Of a DNA stretch of 64,000 nucleotides, positions 31,268 to 44,950 are shown piece by piece. Made by a program: the position numbers and the translations under genes. Positions within the stretch are counted from its first letter, which is position 1. Each line of letters starts with the position of its first letter. Source of the stretch: Marvania coccoides (taxonomy: Eukaryota > Chlorophyta > Trebouxiophyceae > Chlorellales > Chlorellaceae). The notes below the pieces were generated by a model. The model was not told where the DNA came from, did no database searches, and saw nothing but the letters and a program-made list of their open reading frames with translations. The stretch is from positions 434,001 to 498,000 of the forward strand of contig OY978100.1 of NCBI GenBank assembly GCA_963854735.1. Direction: 5' to 3'.

Positions 31268-32735
31268 TCATGCCCGGGACTCGTGTTCTAGCGAAGGAGG
31301 CGAGGGGGTGCGAGGACGACGCGTGCTGCCCTGCTGAGCGGTGCGATCCACCGCCATAAAGCCTCCCGGTACCAGCGAAAACTCTGCTTCCAGCCCTTCC
31401 AGCACCTCGGCCACAATCCGGCGAGGTGCAGGGCCAGAATTTGCAGGAAAGTTGACTGGGTTTTGAAGCGCAGTCACCAAGGCGCCCACGTCGTTGGGAT
31501 TCCACTCTGCAATTGCGAAACGCCATGAAAAAATGGGTGTCAAAAGTATTAAAAAAAAAATGTGTTCAACATCAACGTCAGGGCTCTCTCTCCCTCTCTT
31601 GCCTTTCCGCAGCTGCTTCAGGACGTCGCCCACGAAGTAGGCGTGCACGGAGCGGCTGCTGCGCCAGTCGTCGTGCTCCACGCCCCCAGGCCCGGAGCAC
31701 AGCGTGCACGCCAGCTGGATGCTTTCTTCCAGCCGCCAATCCCTCGCGTCGGGGCCCTGTCCGCCCTGCTGCGCCGCCCGCAGCTGCTGCAGCACCCTGC
31801 CAGCGAAGAGAGAAGCCCTGTGGGAAGGCCCTCCAGCTGGCCCAGCATCGTCGAACTTTTTGTGCAATGCGCAGGCCACTGATGCAGCTGCGGCGGGCGT
31901 CTGCTCCTCTGGCGTCCAAATGGCGTTTAACAGCATGCCCACGCGCACTGCATAAATACGAGGTACAGAAAAAGAGGCATGTTGGTGTATAGCTGAAAAA
32001 GCAAGTTGACAGGGAAGGAGTAACCAGGCAAAAAAATGCAGTTAATAATCTGCATAATGACTTCATTAATAGTCTATCACCTGCGGGGTTGAGCGCGTCG
32101 TCGCCCTCGGTGGCGTCCACCTCCTCAAAGTCAGCAAAGTCTAGTTCATCGGCGTCGATGCAAACCTGGGCGGTCTCACACACAAACGCCGCGCCGTGCG
32201 TTCTTGCCCACCCAGGAGGCAGCAGGCACGACAAAAACGCGCTCAGGTCCCCGCCCCACGCATACCCGTCCTCCCACAGCACCCGAATGGCAGCCGCCAC
32301 GTCACCCACGTCCAGCACGCAGCCTCTGCCCTCAAACACGGTGCGCAGCGCGGTGCCCGCCTCCTGGGGGGAACTGCAGGCGGCGTTGCCCTTGGACAGC
32401 AGCAGCATGGCGGAGAAGAGCTCCCCAAAGTCTTCGCCAGTGAAGGAGTGCCAGTACACGGGGAGCGCTTCGAGGAGAGGGGGGAGGAAATGCACTGGGA
32501 AGGAGGCGTTGGGGGAGCGGAGGGCGTCCAGCAGGGCTAGTGCGAACTCGGGGGTGAGAGGGGTGCCCCCAGGGGTGAGGCAGGCCGCCAAGCGCTCGAC
32601 TCCACAGTGCTCGGCGACGTCGGTGCATGCGGAGCGCAGGCGGGAGCGCTCTGCGTCGCCGGCGGCCCCGCCGGAGTGAACCACCGCGGCGAGGAGCGGC
32701 GGGAGGGCGGCTTCGGGCTCCAGCCCGTCGATTTT
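31268..32735 (-). CDS. Unknown helical-repeat protein, 5' end unresolved
   Basis: Minus-strand exons about 32735-32081, 31947-31603 and 31506-31268, roughly 412 aa. The first exon has no in-frame ATG, so a further upstream exon is expected. Content is almost all amphipathic helix, with a loosely repeated pattern of a glycine, a hydrophobic LLxxL element and a Trp-acid pair (GMLLNAIWTPEE, GRVLQQLRA, GDVLKQLRKG then EWNPND). That suggests two to four degenerate repeats. The last intron needs a GC-AG donor (GGAAAG|GCAAGA), since only this keeps frame into EWNPNDVGALV. No family is recognised. The C-terminus is a short basic Ser/Pro tail. The gene is divergent from the next gene. Confidence 0.6.
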
Positions 32736-33122
32736 GAGCGTGTGTGGTCTCAACGTGGACAGATTGAAAAAAATACAAAAAATAGTATGGGGGTGATGGA
32801 GGGAAGTCGCCTTCGCCAGGCAGGCTATAAAGAGCCTATTAACGCAGTTTGATGTATAAAATTAAATATCTGTATCGGCCTAGATTCGAGATGGGCTCAA
32901 AATCGCGCTTTTGCGCTCGCCAGGCAAAGGTGGAGAATTCCCGGCCTCACGAGACGTTAATAATTCAAAACATTGCATTTATTTTGTCGGGAAATCGATA
33001 CGTAAAGTTTGAAGTCTGTGAGGACAAGCCACGCGTTTCCCCCCCCAACAAATCTTTGAGAATCGAAGCAGCGTCACTGGCATGGCGTCATTCTCCCTGG
33101 TTTTGTGACGATTCCCACAAAA

Positions 33123-34618
33123 ATGACCACTATGACCCCTGAGCTCCCGCTCGCCGCTGACTGGGTCTCTCAGGGCGTTTGTTCGCCTCATGGCTCGATT
33201 CACTATGGTCCGTATTCCTTTCCCAGCTCGTCGAATCCCCCAAACCACGCCCCAGATCCCCATCTAACCTCGTCCCCGTGCTTGCAGACGTCCCCGAGTC
33301 GAAACCTTCCCATGGGGCAGGCCCCTCTGGCGACCCCGCCCCGCCCGCCCCTCAAGGCCGATCCCAGCTGGCCACGCTGCACGCCCCGGGGCGCACGGCC
33401 TCACTGGCGGGCGCCAGCATCGGCCAGGTCTTCCTGCAGCGCCGCAGCTGCTCAGAGGGCACGGTGCAGGTGCAGGTAGCGGGCGAACAAGCGCTGACGC
33501 AGACACAAAACAATCAGCCTGCCAGCCCCCGCCCGGCCACCGCTTCTCCCGACCTAGCGGCCCTCCCCGCCAGCAGCGCCGCGGTGCAGGCCGCCCCCCG
33601 GGACTTTCGCAACGCTGCACCGTTGCCCAGCAGCAACGCTGCGATGGGCGGGGGGCGGGCTCACTTGCACCCGCCCCCAGAGCCTGAGGATTCAAATACT
33701 GCGGTTTCGCAGGCGCCTCGCGCCGCGGGGGGTAGAGGGCATGCCAACGGCGCGCTGCCCGCGACCGCGCAGCTGCTGGGGGGCTGCGGGCAGGCAAAAC
33801 CAACGGACTCATTCTCGTCTGCCGCCGCCGACGCCCTGCCCCCCGAGGGAGGAGCCCTGCAGTCGCGCCCAGCAGCGGCCGCGTCGCTGTTTTCGCACAA
33901 GTCCGACGGCGGGGGCGCCGCGGGGCGCACGCCCGCTGCCGCTGCTGCGGCCGCCGCCACGCCGGCTGCAGCAGAAGAGGAGGGGGACGCCGATCCGCGG
34001 CAGCCGACGGCGCAGCAGGTCATGGGCACCGCCCGCGTGGGCAGCAGCGGCGTGCTGTTGACCCCTGCCACCGCAGCAGCGGCGGGGCTCACCCCACTGC
34101 AACTGCAGAGCGTGGTGAGCGCTGCGCTGGGGCGGCGGCATTCCGGCACCACGGCGGCGCGTGCCGCGGTCCCCGGCGACAGCTCCAACAGCGGCAACCG
34201 CCCCCTGGTGCTTGTTGGCCTCAAAAGAAAGAAACCGCCCAGCCGGGGCGGCAGCGCCGCCGGCCGGCGCCCCATGGCGCCCCCATCGCACCTCCCTCGC
34301 GCCCCAAACCAGCATCAGCAACACCAGCACCCCACCCCGCAGGGAGGTCAAAATGGCGGCCCCCAGCCCACCGCTTCCAGCCCTGGTGTGCCTCATCAGC
34401 CCACCGACATAATTTTGACCGTAGAGGACGCGGTGTCGATGGTGGAGCACGGGCTGGAGGCTGCAGACCTGGAGGTAGCGTGCGATGCCGTCAGCAAGGC
34501 CAGCGGGGAGCTGCAGCAGCAGTTGCTAGGGGAGGAGGCGGGGACAGGGGGAGGGGGAGGCGCCCGAGGCTCCGCGTGCCCCTCACTGGCTGGACCGCAA
34601 GACTCTGGAGTTCAGTAG
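33123..34618 (+). CDS. Large low-complexity protein of unknown function
   Basis: Exons 33123-33207 and 33288-34618 give 471 aa. The short first exon (MTTMTPELPLAADWVSQGV) joins in phase to DVPESKPSHGAG. Most of the protein is disordered Ala/Pro/Gly/Ser/Gln sequence. A basic patch (LKRKKPPSRGG) near residue 350 looks like a nuclear localisation signal. The only ordered-looking part is near the C-terminus (DIILTVEDAVSMVEHGLEAA, then LEVACDAVSKASGELQQQLL), two helices that could mediate dimerisation. A nuclear regulator is plausible but unproven. Confidence 0.6.
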
Positions 34619-34933
34619 AGTTTATGCCGTGTATCTTCCCAAGTTGGAGAGTTCAAGGGAGCGTTTAATGTGATTTTATCCTTTTTGTGACTTGGTGGCG
34701 GGGCAGAAATTCGCTGCCCAAATGACGACTTGCCCCTAGGGCTCTGCCAAGAGGGCAGGTTGAACCAGTGTGTGTTTTGCTGGTTGTTGTTTGACTCCTT
34801 ATGACTCTGCTGTGCTGTGACTGGCGACCGACGACTTTGATTTTATTTTCCTTTTAGCGGACACACTTTCACCTTCAGATTTATTTCTTTGATTCAAGAC
34901 ATCTTTACGTTGAAATTATATTTTTAACACGAC

Positions 34934-36561
34934 ATGGTGTCAGCGTCGCAAGCGGGCGGTTTGGAGGCTCCAGAAGGGAGATGGCAACTTCAAGCTGAGC
35001 GAATGCCGTCGTGCTTGACGTTCAACCCCGACTTTCAGACCTCGTTAGCTGTCGCAGAGTTACGAAGAGGGCCAGCTGCTGGCAAATACCTGATATGGAA
35101 CACGCACAGCACATTGTTCATCTACAATTCAAATCTCGCCCAAAAGGTGAGTGAAGGAAGGAAGGAAAAGGAAGGAAGGAAGGAAATAACAATATGACGT
35201 CGTTACCACGAGCAGGAACCGCTGCGCCGAGTGGAGCTGCGCCAGTCCCCCCCCATGTCTTCTATGGGCTCAACGCCCCACGTCACCTGCCTGGCCTACG
35301 CAGCTGTCAATGCCGTGGATGAGCACGACCTTCTCGTTGGCATGTCCAGTGGAGAAGGCAAGCTTCATTAACAATTTCGTAACATATTGCAACTCTGAAG
35401 ACTTATTTTTCGAACAGCAACGTCATAATTTCAAATTTCTTCATTTTCTCTTTGCAGTCAAGGTGCTGTCGCTGTCAGCGCAGCTGAACGCGGTTCCCAA
35501 CACCGGCAAACCGGTCTCTCTCCTCTCGTACAACGCAGACGGCAGCCTCTCTCCCTCCCGCTGCGTCGCTGTGGCATGGCTTCCCGGCAGCGCCACAGGC
35601 GCCTTTGTGTCCGCCCACGCCGACGGCAGCGTGCTGCTGTACCAAATGATCGTCGGCAGCTCCTCAGACGAGCGCCTGCTGGCGGCCTCGGGCGATCCCA
35701 ATTCCAGGCCGCCCTCAGCTGCGCTGCTCCGCCCCAAAAACCCCACAGCGGGGGCTGCCGCCGCCGCGGTGTCCCCCTCGGGACGGCACCTCGCGTTGGC
35801 GTGCCGCGACGGCGTGCTGCGCGTGCTGGAGCTTTCTACCGGGGTCTTAGCGGGCGGTTTTCAGTCGAGCTACGGCGGGCTGCTGTGCTGTGCGTGGAGC
35901 CACGACGGGCGGTTCATCGCTGCGGGTGGGGAAGACGACCTGGTGACGGTATGGCAGTGGGGCGCGGGCAGCGGGCAGCGGCAGATTGTGGCCCATTTGG
36001 AGGGGCACCGTTCTTGGGTAAGCGGTGTTGCTTTTGACGCGTGGGGGTCTGACAGCGCGGCTGGAAGGTACAGGCTAGCGACCGTGGGGCAGGACTGCAG
36101 AGGAATGCTGTGGGAGGTGGACTTGGAGGCGGGGGATGCTGCGGTGGCGGGACAGCAGGCGCAGCAGCAGCGGCATGGGAACGGAAGAGTTGCGGGAATG
36201 AGGGGAGGGAGGGAGGATTGTGAAGCGGATCTGATCACGCCGGCGCTGCCGCGAGCGGAGATGGCGATTGAGGAGCCCCTGGCGGCGCTGAGGTGAGAGA
36301 CCAATTCAGAAAAAGAAAAATGCGCTAGAAAATTTTAATTATTTTTATGTTATTTTGGCTGAAATATCGATTGATGTACGCAGGATTCATGGAGAGCCGC
36401 TGTGCGATGTGTGTTTCCTGCCGAATGCCCTGCTGGTGAGCTCTCACGATGGCTGCGTGAAGATGTTTTTGCGGCCAACCCCACCGCCGCCGCCACCTCT
36501 GATAGAGGAGGAGGAAGACGAGGAGGAGGCAGTGGATGCTCTCGAAGAAATGAGCGATTGA
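34934..36561 (+). CDS. WDR20: WDR20/CreC-type WD40 protein
   Basis: Exons 34934-35146, 35216-35357, 35458-36292 and 36384-36561 give 455 aa. In animals WDR20, and in fungi CreC, bind and activate USP12/46-type deubiquitinases. Seen: VTCLAYA, VGMSSGEVKVLSL, CVAVAWLPGSATGAFVSAHA, AVSPSGRHLALACRDGVLRV, SSYGGLLCCAWSHDGRFIAA then GGEDDLVTVW, and GHRSWVSGVAFDAW and VGQDCRGMLWEVDL. The YYGGLLC-WSPDG-GGEDDLV block is diagnostic. The second intron uses a GC donor (GAGAAG|GCAAGC), needed to restore SGEVKVL. The C-terminus is acidic with a polyproline run, shorter than in animals. Confidence 0.9.
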
Positions 36562-37086
36562 AATATAAATGTATACGATTGACTAGGCAACAATGTAATA
36601 GAAAGTGTCTGCTGAGGCAATGCTGCTGCTTTGGGTGACATGGCGGAGGCAGGTGATGCATCCTTGCATGCAGAGCGGAGCTGCTTCAGATGGAGGAGGG
36701 AAAGAAGCTCAACAACTTCAACAACTTATGAAGCTCGACCAATGTACCGCCATGTCACCAGTGCAGACAAGAGCAGCGCCTGCAGGCGGCATTTTTTTAT
36801 AATTCATAATAATATATATCGAGTGTCAGGTCCATTGAAACCGCACAGTACAAGCAACGTGCGTGCCAAACTTGTTTGATAAATTCGAAGATTTTTATTC
36901 TTTGCGACTGCGTATTCTCAATTCTTCGCCGCCTCCAACTCTTTTCACGCAGTTAAAAATCTTGACACCGCCAGCAGAAACACTGCCGCTTTGTGCTTGA
37001 GCTCGAAGAAATAGTTTTCAGCCCCGCTGAAGGCAGTCTGCACCATTTCCCATTTCTTCCGCTTCCTAGACGACCCGAAATAAGGA
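36562..37086. other. Spacer, no gene seen
   Basis: 3' UTR of the WD40 gene and promoter of the methyltransferase. No supportable frame. Confidence 0.5.
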
Positions 37087-37971
37087 ATGGCTGCTGCTGT
37101 GGACATGGCTGCGATGGCCAAGAACGGCGAAATCACTGCTCTATTCCACGAGAGCTGGGACTCTTACCGCCGGGTTGTTGAGCTCAACCACCTGCACCAC
37201 GCAGAAGTGCTGGAGACCTACAAAAAGGAGCTGGCTAAGCTGGGTGGCAAGGAGATTCGCTGTCTGGACATCGGCGTGGGCGACGGCTTCGTTCCCTTCA
37301 CGCTTTTTTCTACTGAAGGCAAGAGCGGGAGAACACCTTATTTAACATATATTATTTTATTATTAATTTAATTTGAAATTATATGGCAACTTCCCAGCAC
37401 ATTTTCTAATAGACACATCTTCTTTTCTTTTCCCTTCGCATCGGCACACGCAGGCATGCCCCGCCCTAAGGTCTTCGTGGGCGTCGACTCCACCGCCGAG
37501 GCGCTGCACATCGCGCGCGCCGCCAACACACTCCCCGGAGACTGCACCTTCGACTTTATATGCCAAGATATGACCCAATACATGGCGCAGCACCGCGAGG
37601 CAGGGCAGTTTGACGTCATCATGACGTCATTCACGCTGCACCATCTTGACACCCCGGGAAAAGCCTCCATTTTGCGTAGAATCTACGAAGCTTTGGGCCC
37701 CGGGGGGCTGCTGCTGTGGACTGATGTTTACAACCACGTGGAGGGCCGGTCGCTGGAGGAAACGATGCAACGGTGGCGGTGCAAGTTCAGGGAGTACCAC
37801 GGGCTGACGCAGGAAGAAAGGGAGAAAATTTGGGACCACGTGAGCAACTACGATCTGCCGGAGGACGGGCCCACCATGCAACGGCTGATAGAGGAGGCGG
37901 GGTTCAAGCAGCCGCGGATGGCGTACTCGGACGATTTTTACGTGGGCACCTGGGCAGCGAACAAGGAATGA
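37087..37971 (+). CDS. SAM-dependent class I methyltransferase
   Basis: Exons 37087-37318 and 37454-37971 give 249 aa. Seen: motif I IRCLDIGVGDGFVPF, an acidic end of strand 2 (KVFVGVDSTAEALHIAR), motif post-II ICQDMTQ, motif IV FDVIMTSFTLHHL and YEALGPGGLLLWTDVYNH. Together they give the full Rossmann methyltransferase order. The substrate is not evident; the TSFTLHHLD and GGLLLWTD phrases are those of small-molecule methyltransferases. The intron requires a GC-AG donor (TGAAG|GCAAGA), with no GT in phase nearby. No transit peptide is obvious. Confidence 0.85.
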
Positions 37972-38212
37972 AAGAGAGAGAGAGAGAAGTGCATTTCCCC
38001 CCTTTTATTTAGAGCCAGATTTTATTTTTTTCAATGCGGTCGAAGGCGCTTCTCCCTCAAGATTATATTCCCTTTGTATTATCTCCCTTCGTTTACTTCC
38101 CTTTCACCCCCCTTTATACCCCCATCTCTAGATTGATATTACTCGTTATCATTTCATTCAATCGATACGTTTACCGACACAGTTCTTTGCGTAATCTGGA
38201 TTGTTGTATTTT

Positions 38213-40927
38213 CTACACCGTCGGCAGCGCCCACTTGCGCTGAAGGCGAAAAAACGAGGCCTGCGCCTGGTGCTCGAGCGCCTCCAGCTCCCTCAAGTGC
38301 ACGGCCACCCCTTCCGCCCTCTCCGCCACTTCATGCGCAAACACAGCGTCGTCGCTGCCCTTGCTCCCTTGCCCGTACTTCATCTGCCCCCCCTCCCCGG
38401 ACGCCCTCGCAGCGATCTCGGGGGGCAGCGTCAGGTCGGGCGGCAGTGTCGGTACTGCATGGCCCAAACGACTCTCAACTTCCTGCAGCAGCGCTGACTC
38501 ATCGTACCACACAGTGTGGCCGCCCTGGTCGCTCAGCCGCGTGTTTTTTTGGTTAGGGGACAGCCACGGCTTCAGCCCTTTTTGGACGCAGTACCTTCGA
38601 AAAAAATTAAAAATAAACCCGGTGTAATGTCAATTTGAAACAACAGGACCGTTGAAAGTTCAATATAGTATTATGTGCATTGCCATTCAGGAATTATCAA
38701 TTCAATAAAGACCCTGGTTTAAAAAAATGAAAAAGTTTGCCCATAAGGGTAATGCAGATGCAATAAGTAAAACCTACCAAACTTTCTCTGGTACCGTCGA
38801 CACCAACGATACTGCCAGCCCAATCGCGTCTGCGCGGCCCACACGGCCCACCCTGTGCACATAGTCCTCTGCTCGGTCGGGCAGCGTCATGTTCACCACG
38901 AGAGGCAGCCCCTGAATGTCAATACCTCGCGCTGCAACGTCAGTAGAGATCAACAGCCGCACCGCACCCTCTTTAAACGTCTGTAGCGCGGCGCGGCGCT
39001 CCTCCATGCTCCGCGCACCCGCCAACACCATGCAACTGTAGCCGTGCTGCGGCCCCGAATCCCCAGGCCGCTTTCGTTTGCTTCCTCCGATTGCTGCCCC
39101 GCCGTCGCCGCCGCTGCCCACCTCGTTGAGAAATTTCTCGAGGTTGTCGCAGTCGTGGTTGGTGCGGCAGAAGATGAGGGCCTGCTCCGCCTTCAGCGAT
39201 TCCAGCAAGCGCAGCAGCAGACGCGGTTTGAGCTTCTTTACGGCTTCCGACATGGCTTCTTTGGAGGAAGAGGCAGCAGTCAAAGGAGGGTCCACGCTGT
39301 GCAAACCGTCGGTCCACACCTAAAAAAATACGAAAAATGCACAATCGGTATAAAAATAAGCTGTGCCTTTCAGACAATAAAAAAAAAAAAATAATAATAA
39401 AGAGAAAAGAGAAGAAACAACATGAGAAAATTTCGAGGCCAACTGACCTGTGGCTCTGTCTGCAGCCAGGTGCGGTCCTCCTCAGGGTCTATTTTGATCA
39501 CCACGTGGTCCACGGTGTCGGGCACAGCGTCCTTCCCCTTCAGGTCCACCACCACAGGGTTTTCGCAAATTCTGGCCGCCAGCTCGCGAATCTCAGGCGA
39601 GTGCAGCGTGGCAGAGAACATTAGCACCTGCAGTCGCGCCACCCCCGCGCCCGCCTTGGGCAGCCGTCTGAACAGCTTCATGATAGCTTCCCTATTGCCA
39701 GTGTCCAGTAGCCGGTCCGCTTCGTCCAGCACAAAAAACTTGACGCTGTCGACCGAGAGCTCCCCGCGGTCCATCAGGTCGACCACACGCCCCGGAGTGC
39801 CGGTGACGATGTCCACGCCTTCTTTCAACGAGCGGACCTGCCCTGCCGCCGAAACGCCGCCCACCAGCAGCTCAGCACGCACCGCAGGCTCCACCATGTG
39901 CTTGGCGAAGGACACCACCGCGTCGTGGGTCTGCTCCGCCAGGTCGCGCGCGGGCTCCAGGATCAGAGCTAACGGCCGACGCGCCCCCGGGGCGGCAGAA
40001 GCAGCGGTGGCTTGGTGGAAAGTGGCGGTCGCTTCGGGAGGTGCAGCGGCCAGGGGGACGTACCCATGGGGCGGAGGGTACTTTGTGCCACCACCGCCAA
40101 CGTCAGCGCCCCCAAAGTTGAGCCCCAGCTCTGCGTTTTTGAGGCAAATGGCCGGGAACAGTGGCTGCCCCCGCAGCCCGCCTGGCGCGGTGAACGCCAC
40201 CCCCAGTGACACCCCGTTCTTGCTGAACCCCATCTCGCCGGTGTCGCAGTCCAGCCAGCACCCAATTGTGTCGTTTAATCCATAGGTTTCGCCATAGTCC
40301 TGGAAAGACTTTGAGTGGCTTTTTTTCCCAGTTCCGCCGTAGCCAAAGCTGCCTTTGTCGGTACCGATGTCCAAGGTCGCCCCCAGCGTGGCCCAGCCCA
40401 CGCGGCACAACCCTTCGTCGCGCACCGTGGCCTCGTAGTAAACTTTGCCGGTGAAAGCACCGATGGTGGCCCTGCACCCGCCCCATGAGTGCTCCGAGCG
40501 TGCCTGGCACGTTAGCCGGTCGTCCTCGATGGCTACCACGTCGTTGCGATCATCAACGTTGACCACGCAGGCATCAGAAGCTGAGGACGCCTCAGCTGCA
40601 CCCCTGGAGGACTGAGAGAGGGCCTTGATGGAGAGGCTCTCGTGCACGATCTGGAGGACGGGGAGAGAGAAGGCGCCGGTCTTGCCGCTGCCCGTTTCCG
40701 CCGCGGCCATCACGTCGCCGCCGCCCAAGATGAGCGGCACGGCTTCAGCTTGGATGGGCGTGGGGAGCCTGCATGCGTGGGAAAAGCATATGTTCCACGT
40801 CTGAATTCCAAAGATGGGCGGGCCAAGCTTTGGTATCAAAATAATAAATCAAATCTTACGTCCATCCCAGCTCTTCCACGGCTCGGATGAGCTCGGGCGC
40901 AACGCCTAGCTCCTCAAACGCCGACAT
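38213..40927 (-). CDS. DDX1: DDX1, DEAD-box RNA helicase with SPRY insert
   Basis: Minus-strand exons 40927-40860, 40768-39448, 39319-38778 and 38594-38213 give 770 aa (animal form 740). DDX1 unwinds RNA and takes part in tRNA splicing (tRNA ligase complex), mRNA 3' processing and repair. Motifs: Q PTPIQAEAVP, I AAETGSGKT, then a SPRY domain (about residues 90-290: HSWGGCRATIGAFTG, GYGGTGKKSHS, GCWLDCDTGEMGFSKNG) inserted between I and Ia as in DDX1, Ia EPARDLAEQ, TPGRV, II DEAD, III SAT, IV ALIFCRT, V STDVAARGIDIQG and VI YVHRVGRVGRAD. The DDX1-specific C-terminus (TRLSDQGGHTVWYDESALL, MKYGQGSK, HEAQASFFRL-like end) is also present. Confidence 0.95.
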
Positions 40928-41069
40928 ACTATTTTACAAACGCGTTATTAAATTAAAATGAGCAGCAAAAGCAAATAAAACAATTTCAATATTTTCTATT
41001 TTCGAGCTCCCGGAAAGCTGTTCGCAAGGCCAATTGATAAGAGCAAGTGCTGAATAATACGGTAATTTA

Positions 41070-41861
41070 TCAAGTTTTGGCTGCGTTCGCCAGCGCCTGT
41101 TCCGTCGCCTGCACCGCCTGCTGCACCGCCTCTGCCGGTGCCTTTGCAAATATCGACGACGGGTAGACAGCAGAGCCCCAATGGGGGTGCAAAATGACCT
41201 TGCAGCACCCTGCGTTTGCAGTCTGGTACCCCAGCAGCGTGCACAGCGCCTCCACCTCGCCGTAGGGGCTGCCGGTCTGTTTGTGTACCATAGGCAGCCC
41301 GGAGCAGGGATCGATGTAATCTGCCCAGAAACCTGCAGCCGCTAGCCGCTTGCACACCTCTGCGCCAAACTCCATAAACCGCTCTAAGAGGCGGTCCTTC
41401 TCGTCCTCCACGTTCTCCCCTCGCTGCACCAGCTCCATAGCGGCGTGTTGGCTGCTTGCGGAAATGAATTAAAATATCTGGTTGATAATGATTCTTTTTT
41501 GTGAAAGAATGATCAAATATTGCATGAGAAAAGGGGGTTGTTTTTTGCTAGTTAATATGGTATTTCTACCTACCACGTTGGAATGACCAGCATGTCTTCT
41601 AGTTCGACACCAGGGAAGACGGAGCTGACGTAGTCTTGGTGCCGCTTGGGACAGCCTGCAGTACCAAGAAATTGGGCGAAATTTGAGGAGAAGTGGCAGG
41701 GGAATGAAAGAATTCAGAGTGGAGGAATAAGCGTCTACGGCGCGTGAGCCAAACCACTCGCTGGTTTCAGGGACGCCTGAAGACAATTTGCGCTTACTGT
41801 GAACCGAATACTCGATGCCATTGGCGGTTGTGGTGACTGGGACCAACGGAGGAGTCGGCAT
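41070..41861 (-). CDS. MMADHC: MMADHC (cblD) cobalamin-trafficking chaperone, short form
   Basis: Minus-strand exons 41861-41798, 41655-41574 and 41451-41070 give 175 aa. MMADHC hands vitamin B12 from MMACHC to methionine synthase in the cytosol and to methylmalonyl-CoA mutase in mitochondria. The C-terminal exon (ERFMEFGAEVCKRLAAAGFW then ADYIDPCSGLPM, LLGYQTANAGCCKVILHPHW and GSAVYPSSIFAKAP) follows the animal protein's AxGYWADFIDPSSG, LGCCKVI and WGTHVVVGSIFT blocks. The middle exon (SCPKRHQDYVSSVFPG) matches ECPxLxxxDFxxLFPG. The animal protein is 296 aa, and the N-terminal 110 residues with the targeting region are missing here. The acceptor of the last intron could be three bases upstream. 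The window also encodes the mutase it serves. Confidence 0.9.
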
Positions 41862-42231
41862 TTTTGAAAAAATAAAATTAAAATGTCTTTCGAGGCGGAA
41901 AAAAGGGAGTCGGCAAGATTACAAGCAACATATACTAGGATTCGATAAATAAATAACAATAAATTGGTGCATTGTGGCTGAGAAGTTTTTGCAAATTTGT
42001 TCTCCGAGAGGCTCAAGAAGATTTTTCCAAACCACGACGAAATGAACGTCAAATGAGGTCGGACACCTAAATTTTAAACATCCAAAAATATATTTTGACC
42101 CGTAGCAGCTGCAGCAGGGTCTTTACCACCCTTTCTGAGACGGAACACAAAAATCTCATTCGCTATTTTCACAGCCCAACACGCAAAATTCTACACAACC
42201 ACAGGCGTTCAACCCTAATAAAACGCTTGCC
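41862..42231. promoter_or_regulatory. Divergent promoter region of MMADHC and Nab2-type gene
   Basis: 370 bp, AT-rich in the middle, between divergent starts. No specific core motif was recognised. Confidence 0.4.
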
Positions 42232-43964
<1,733 letters not shown>

Positions 43965-44392
43965 AGTTGATTTGTTACTTGACAATAAGTGATAATTAAA
44001 AAAATAAAAAGAATTCATCAGAGCATCGTATCATGGCCAGAATAGACGGCAACGGAAAGAAACATATGCGCGTGTATGCATGCAGGAAGACATTAAGAAG
44101 TACAAACAGTTGGTGATTGAAATTAAAGTGCAAAAGAATGCAAAGAACAGAGCAAGGACCAGAAAGAATGGGGGAAAAAAATAGAAGAGGGCTAAATAAA
44201 GAAGAGAAAACAAAAGAGGGGGAAATCTATATTAAACGTGAGAATCATGAATGACGCGTTGTTCATTTCCACAGATTATTGTTTTTATATATCATGAAGC
44301 CCTACTAACTGAATGCTGTTTGCTGCCTACGAATTTTCCTAATTATATATTGTATATTTTCCCTCCTTCTCCAAAGCAACGGGTGGCGCTTT
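43965..44392. other. Convergent spacer, no gene seen
   Basis: AT-rich 3' region of two convergent genes. Confidence 0.5.
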
Positions 44393-44950
44393 TCACTGCT
44401 GTGACGCGGCGTTGTCGCACTGCACAAGCTCCTCCACGCCGTTCCTGCTCAGCCGCTGCAGCTCCTCGAAGATGTCGTAAACGCTGTCGGGGGCCAGGGA
44501 CGTGGCGCTGCCGTCGTTAACGTTTGCGGCGTTAGCGAGAAGGCCCTCGTTGAAATAGCGCCCGACCTGGGGGCCAGCGGGTTTCACTAAGCGGGCCATC
44601 AGCGAGGAAGACGCATGGCGCAGGGAGGAGGGGCGCTCGTTGGAAGGGGCGGTGGCTGCGGCATCCTGCAGGTCGGCGTCGTGGTGGAGGTGGAGCCTGC
44701 GAGAAGGAAAACAATTAATTTAGTAAAGGGTTAGGTCACGAGGCAAGAGTGAAACAATGATAGAGACAGAATTGAAGTGTCACGCCGCTTGCCTGAGGGG
44801 TGCGGCTCCTTCGAGGACCTCGTCGTTCAGCATGAAGTGTGTGGAACGAGAGGCAGCGCCTGCGGTTGCCCGAACCGAGTTAACAATTGATTTGCCCGCG
44901 TTACCCTTCAGCGATCGTGAGGCTGCGGCAGCGGCGTGTGAAAGAGACAT
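44393..44950 (-). CDS. Small protein of unknown function, possibly organelle-targeted
   Basis: Minus-strand exons 44950-44793 and 44696-44393 give 153 aa. The junction is in phase only with a GC-AG donor (CCTCAG|GCAAGC). The N-terminus (MSLSHAAAAASRSLKGNAGK then SIVNSVRATAGAASRS) has Ser, Ala and Arg/Lys without acids, like a mitochondrial or plastid targeting peptide. The C-terminal part (RLVKPAGPQVGRYFNEGLLA, YDIFEELQRLSRNGVEELVQ) looks ordered and helical. No family is recognised. It is divergent from PRKRIP1, with about 430 bp between starts. Confidence 0.6.
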
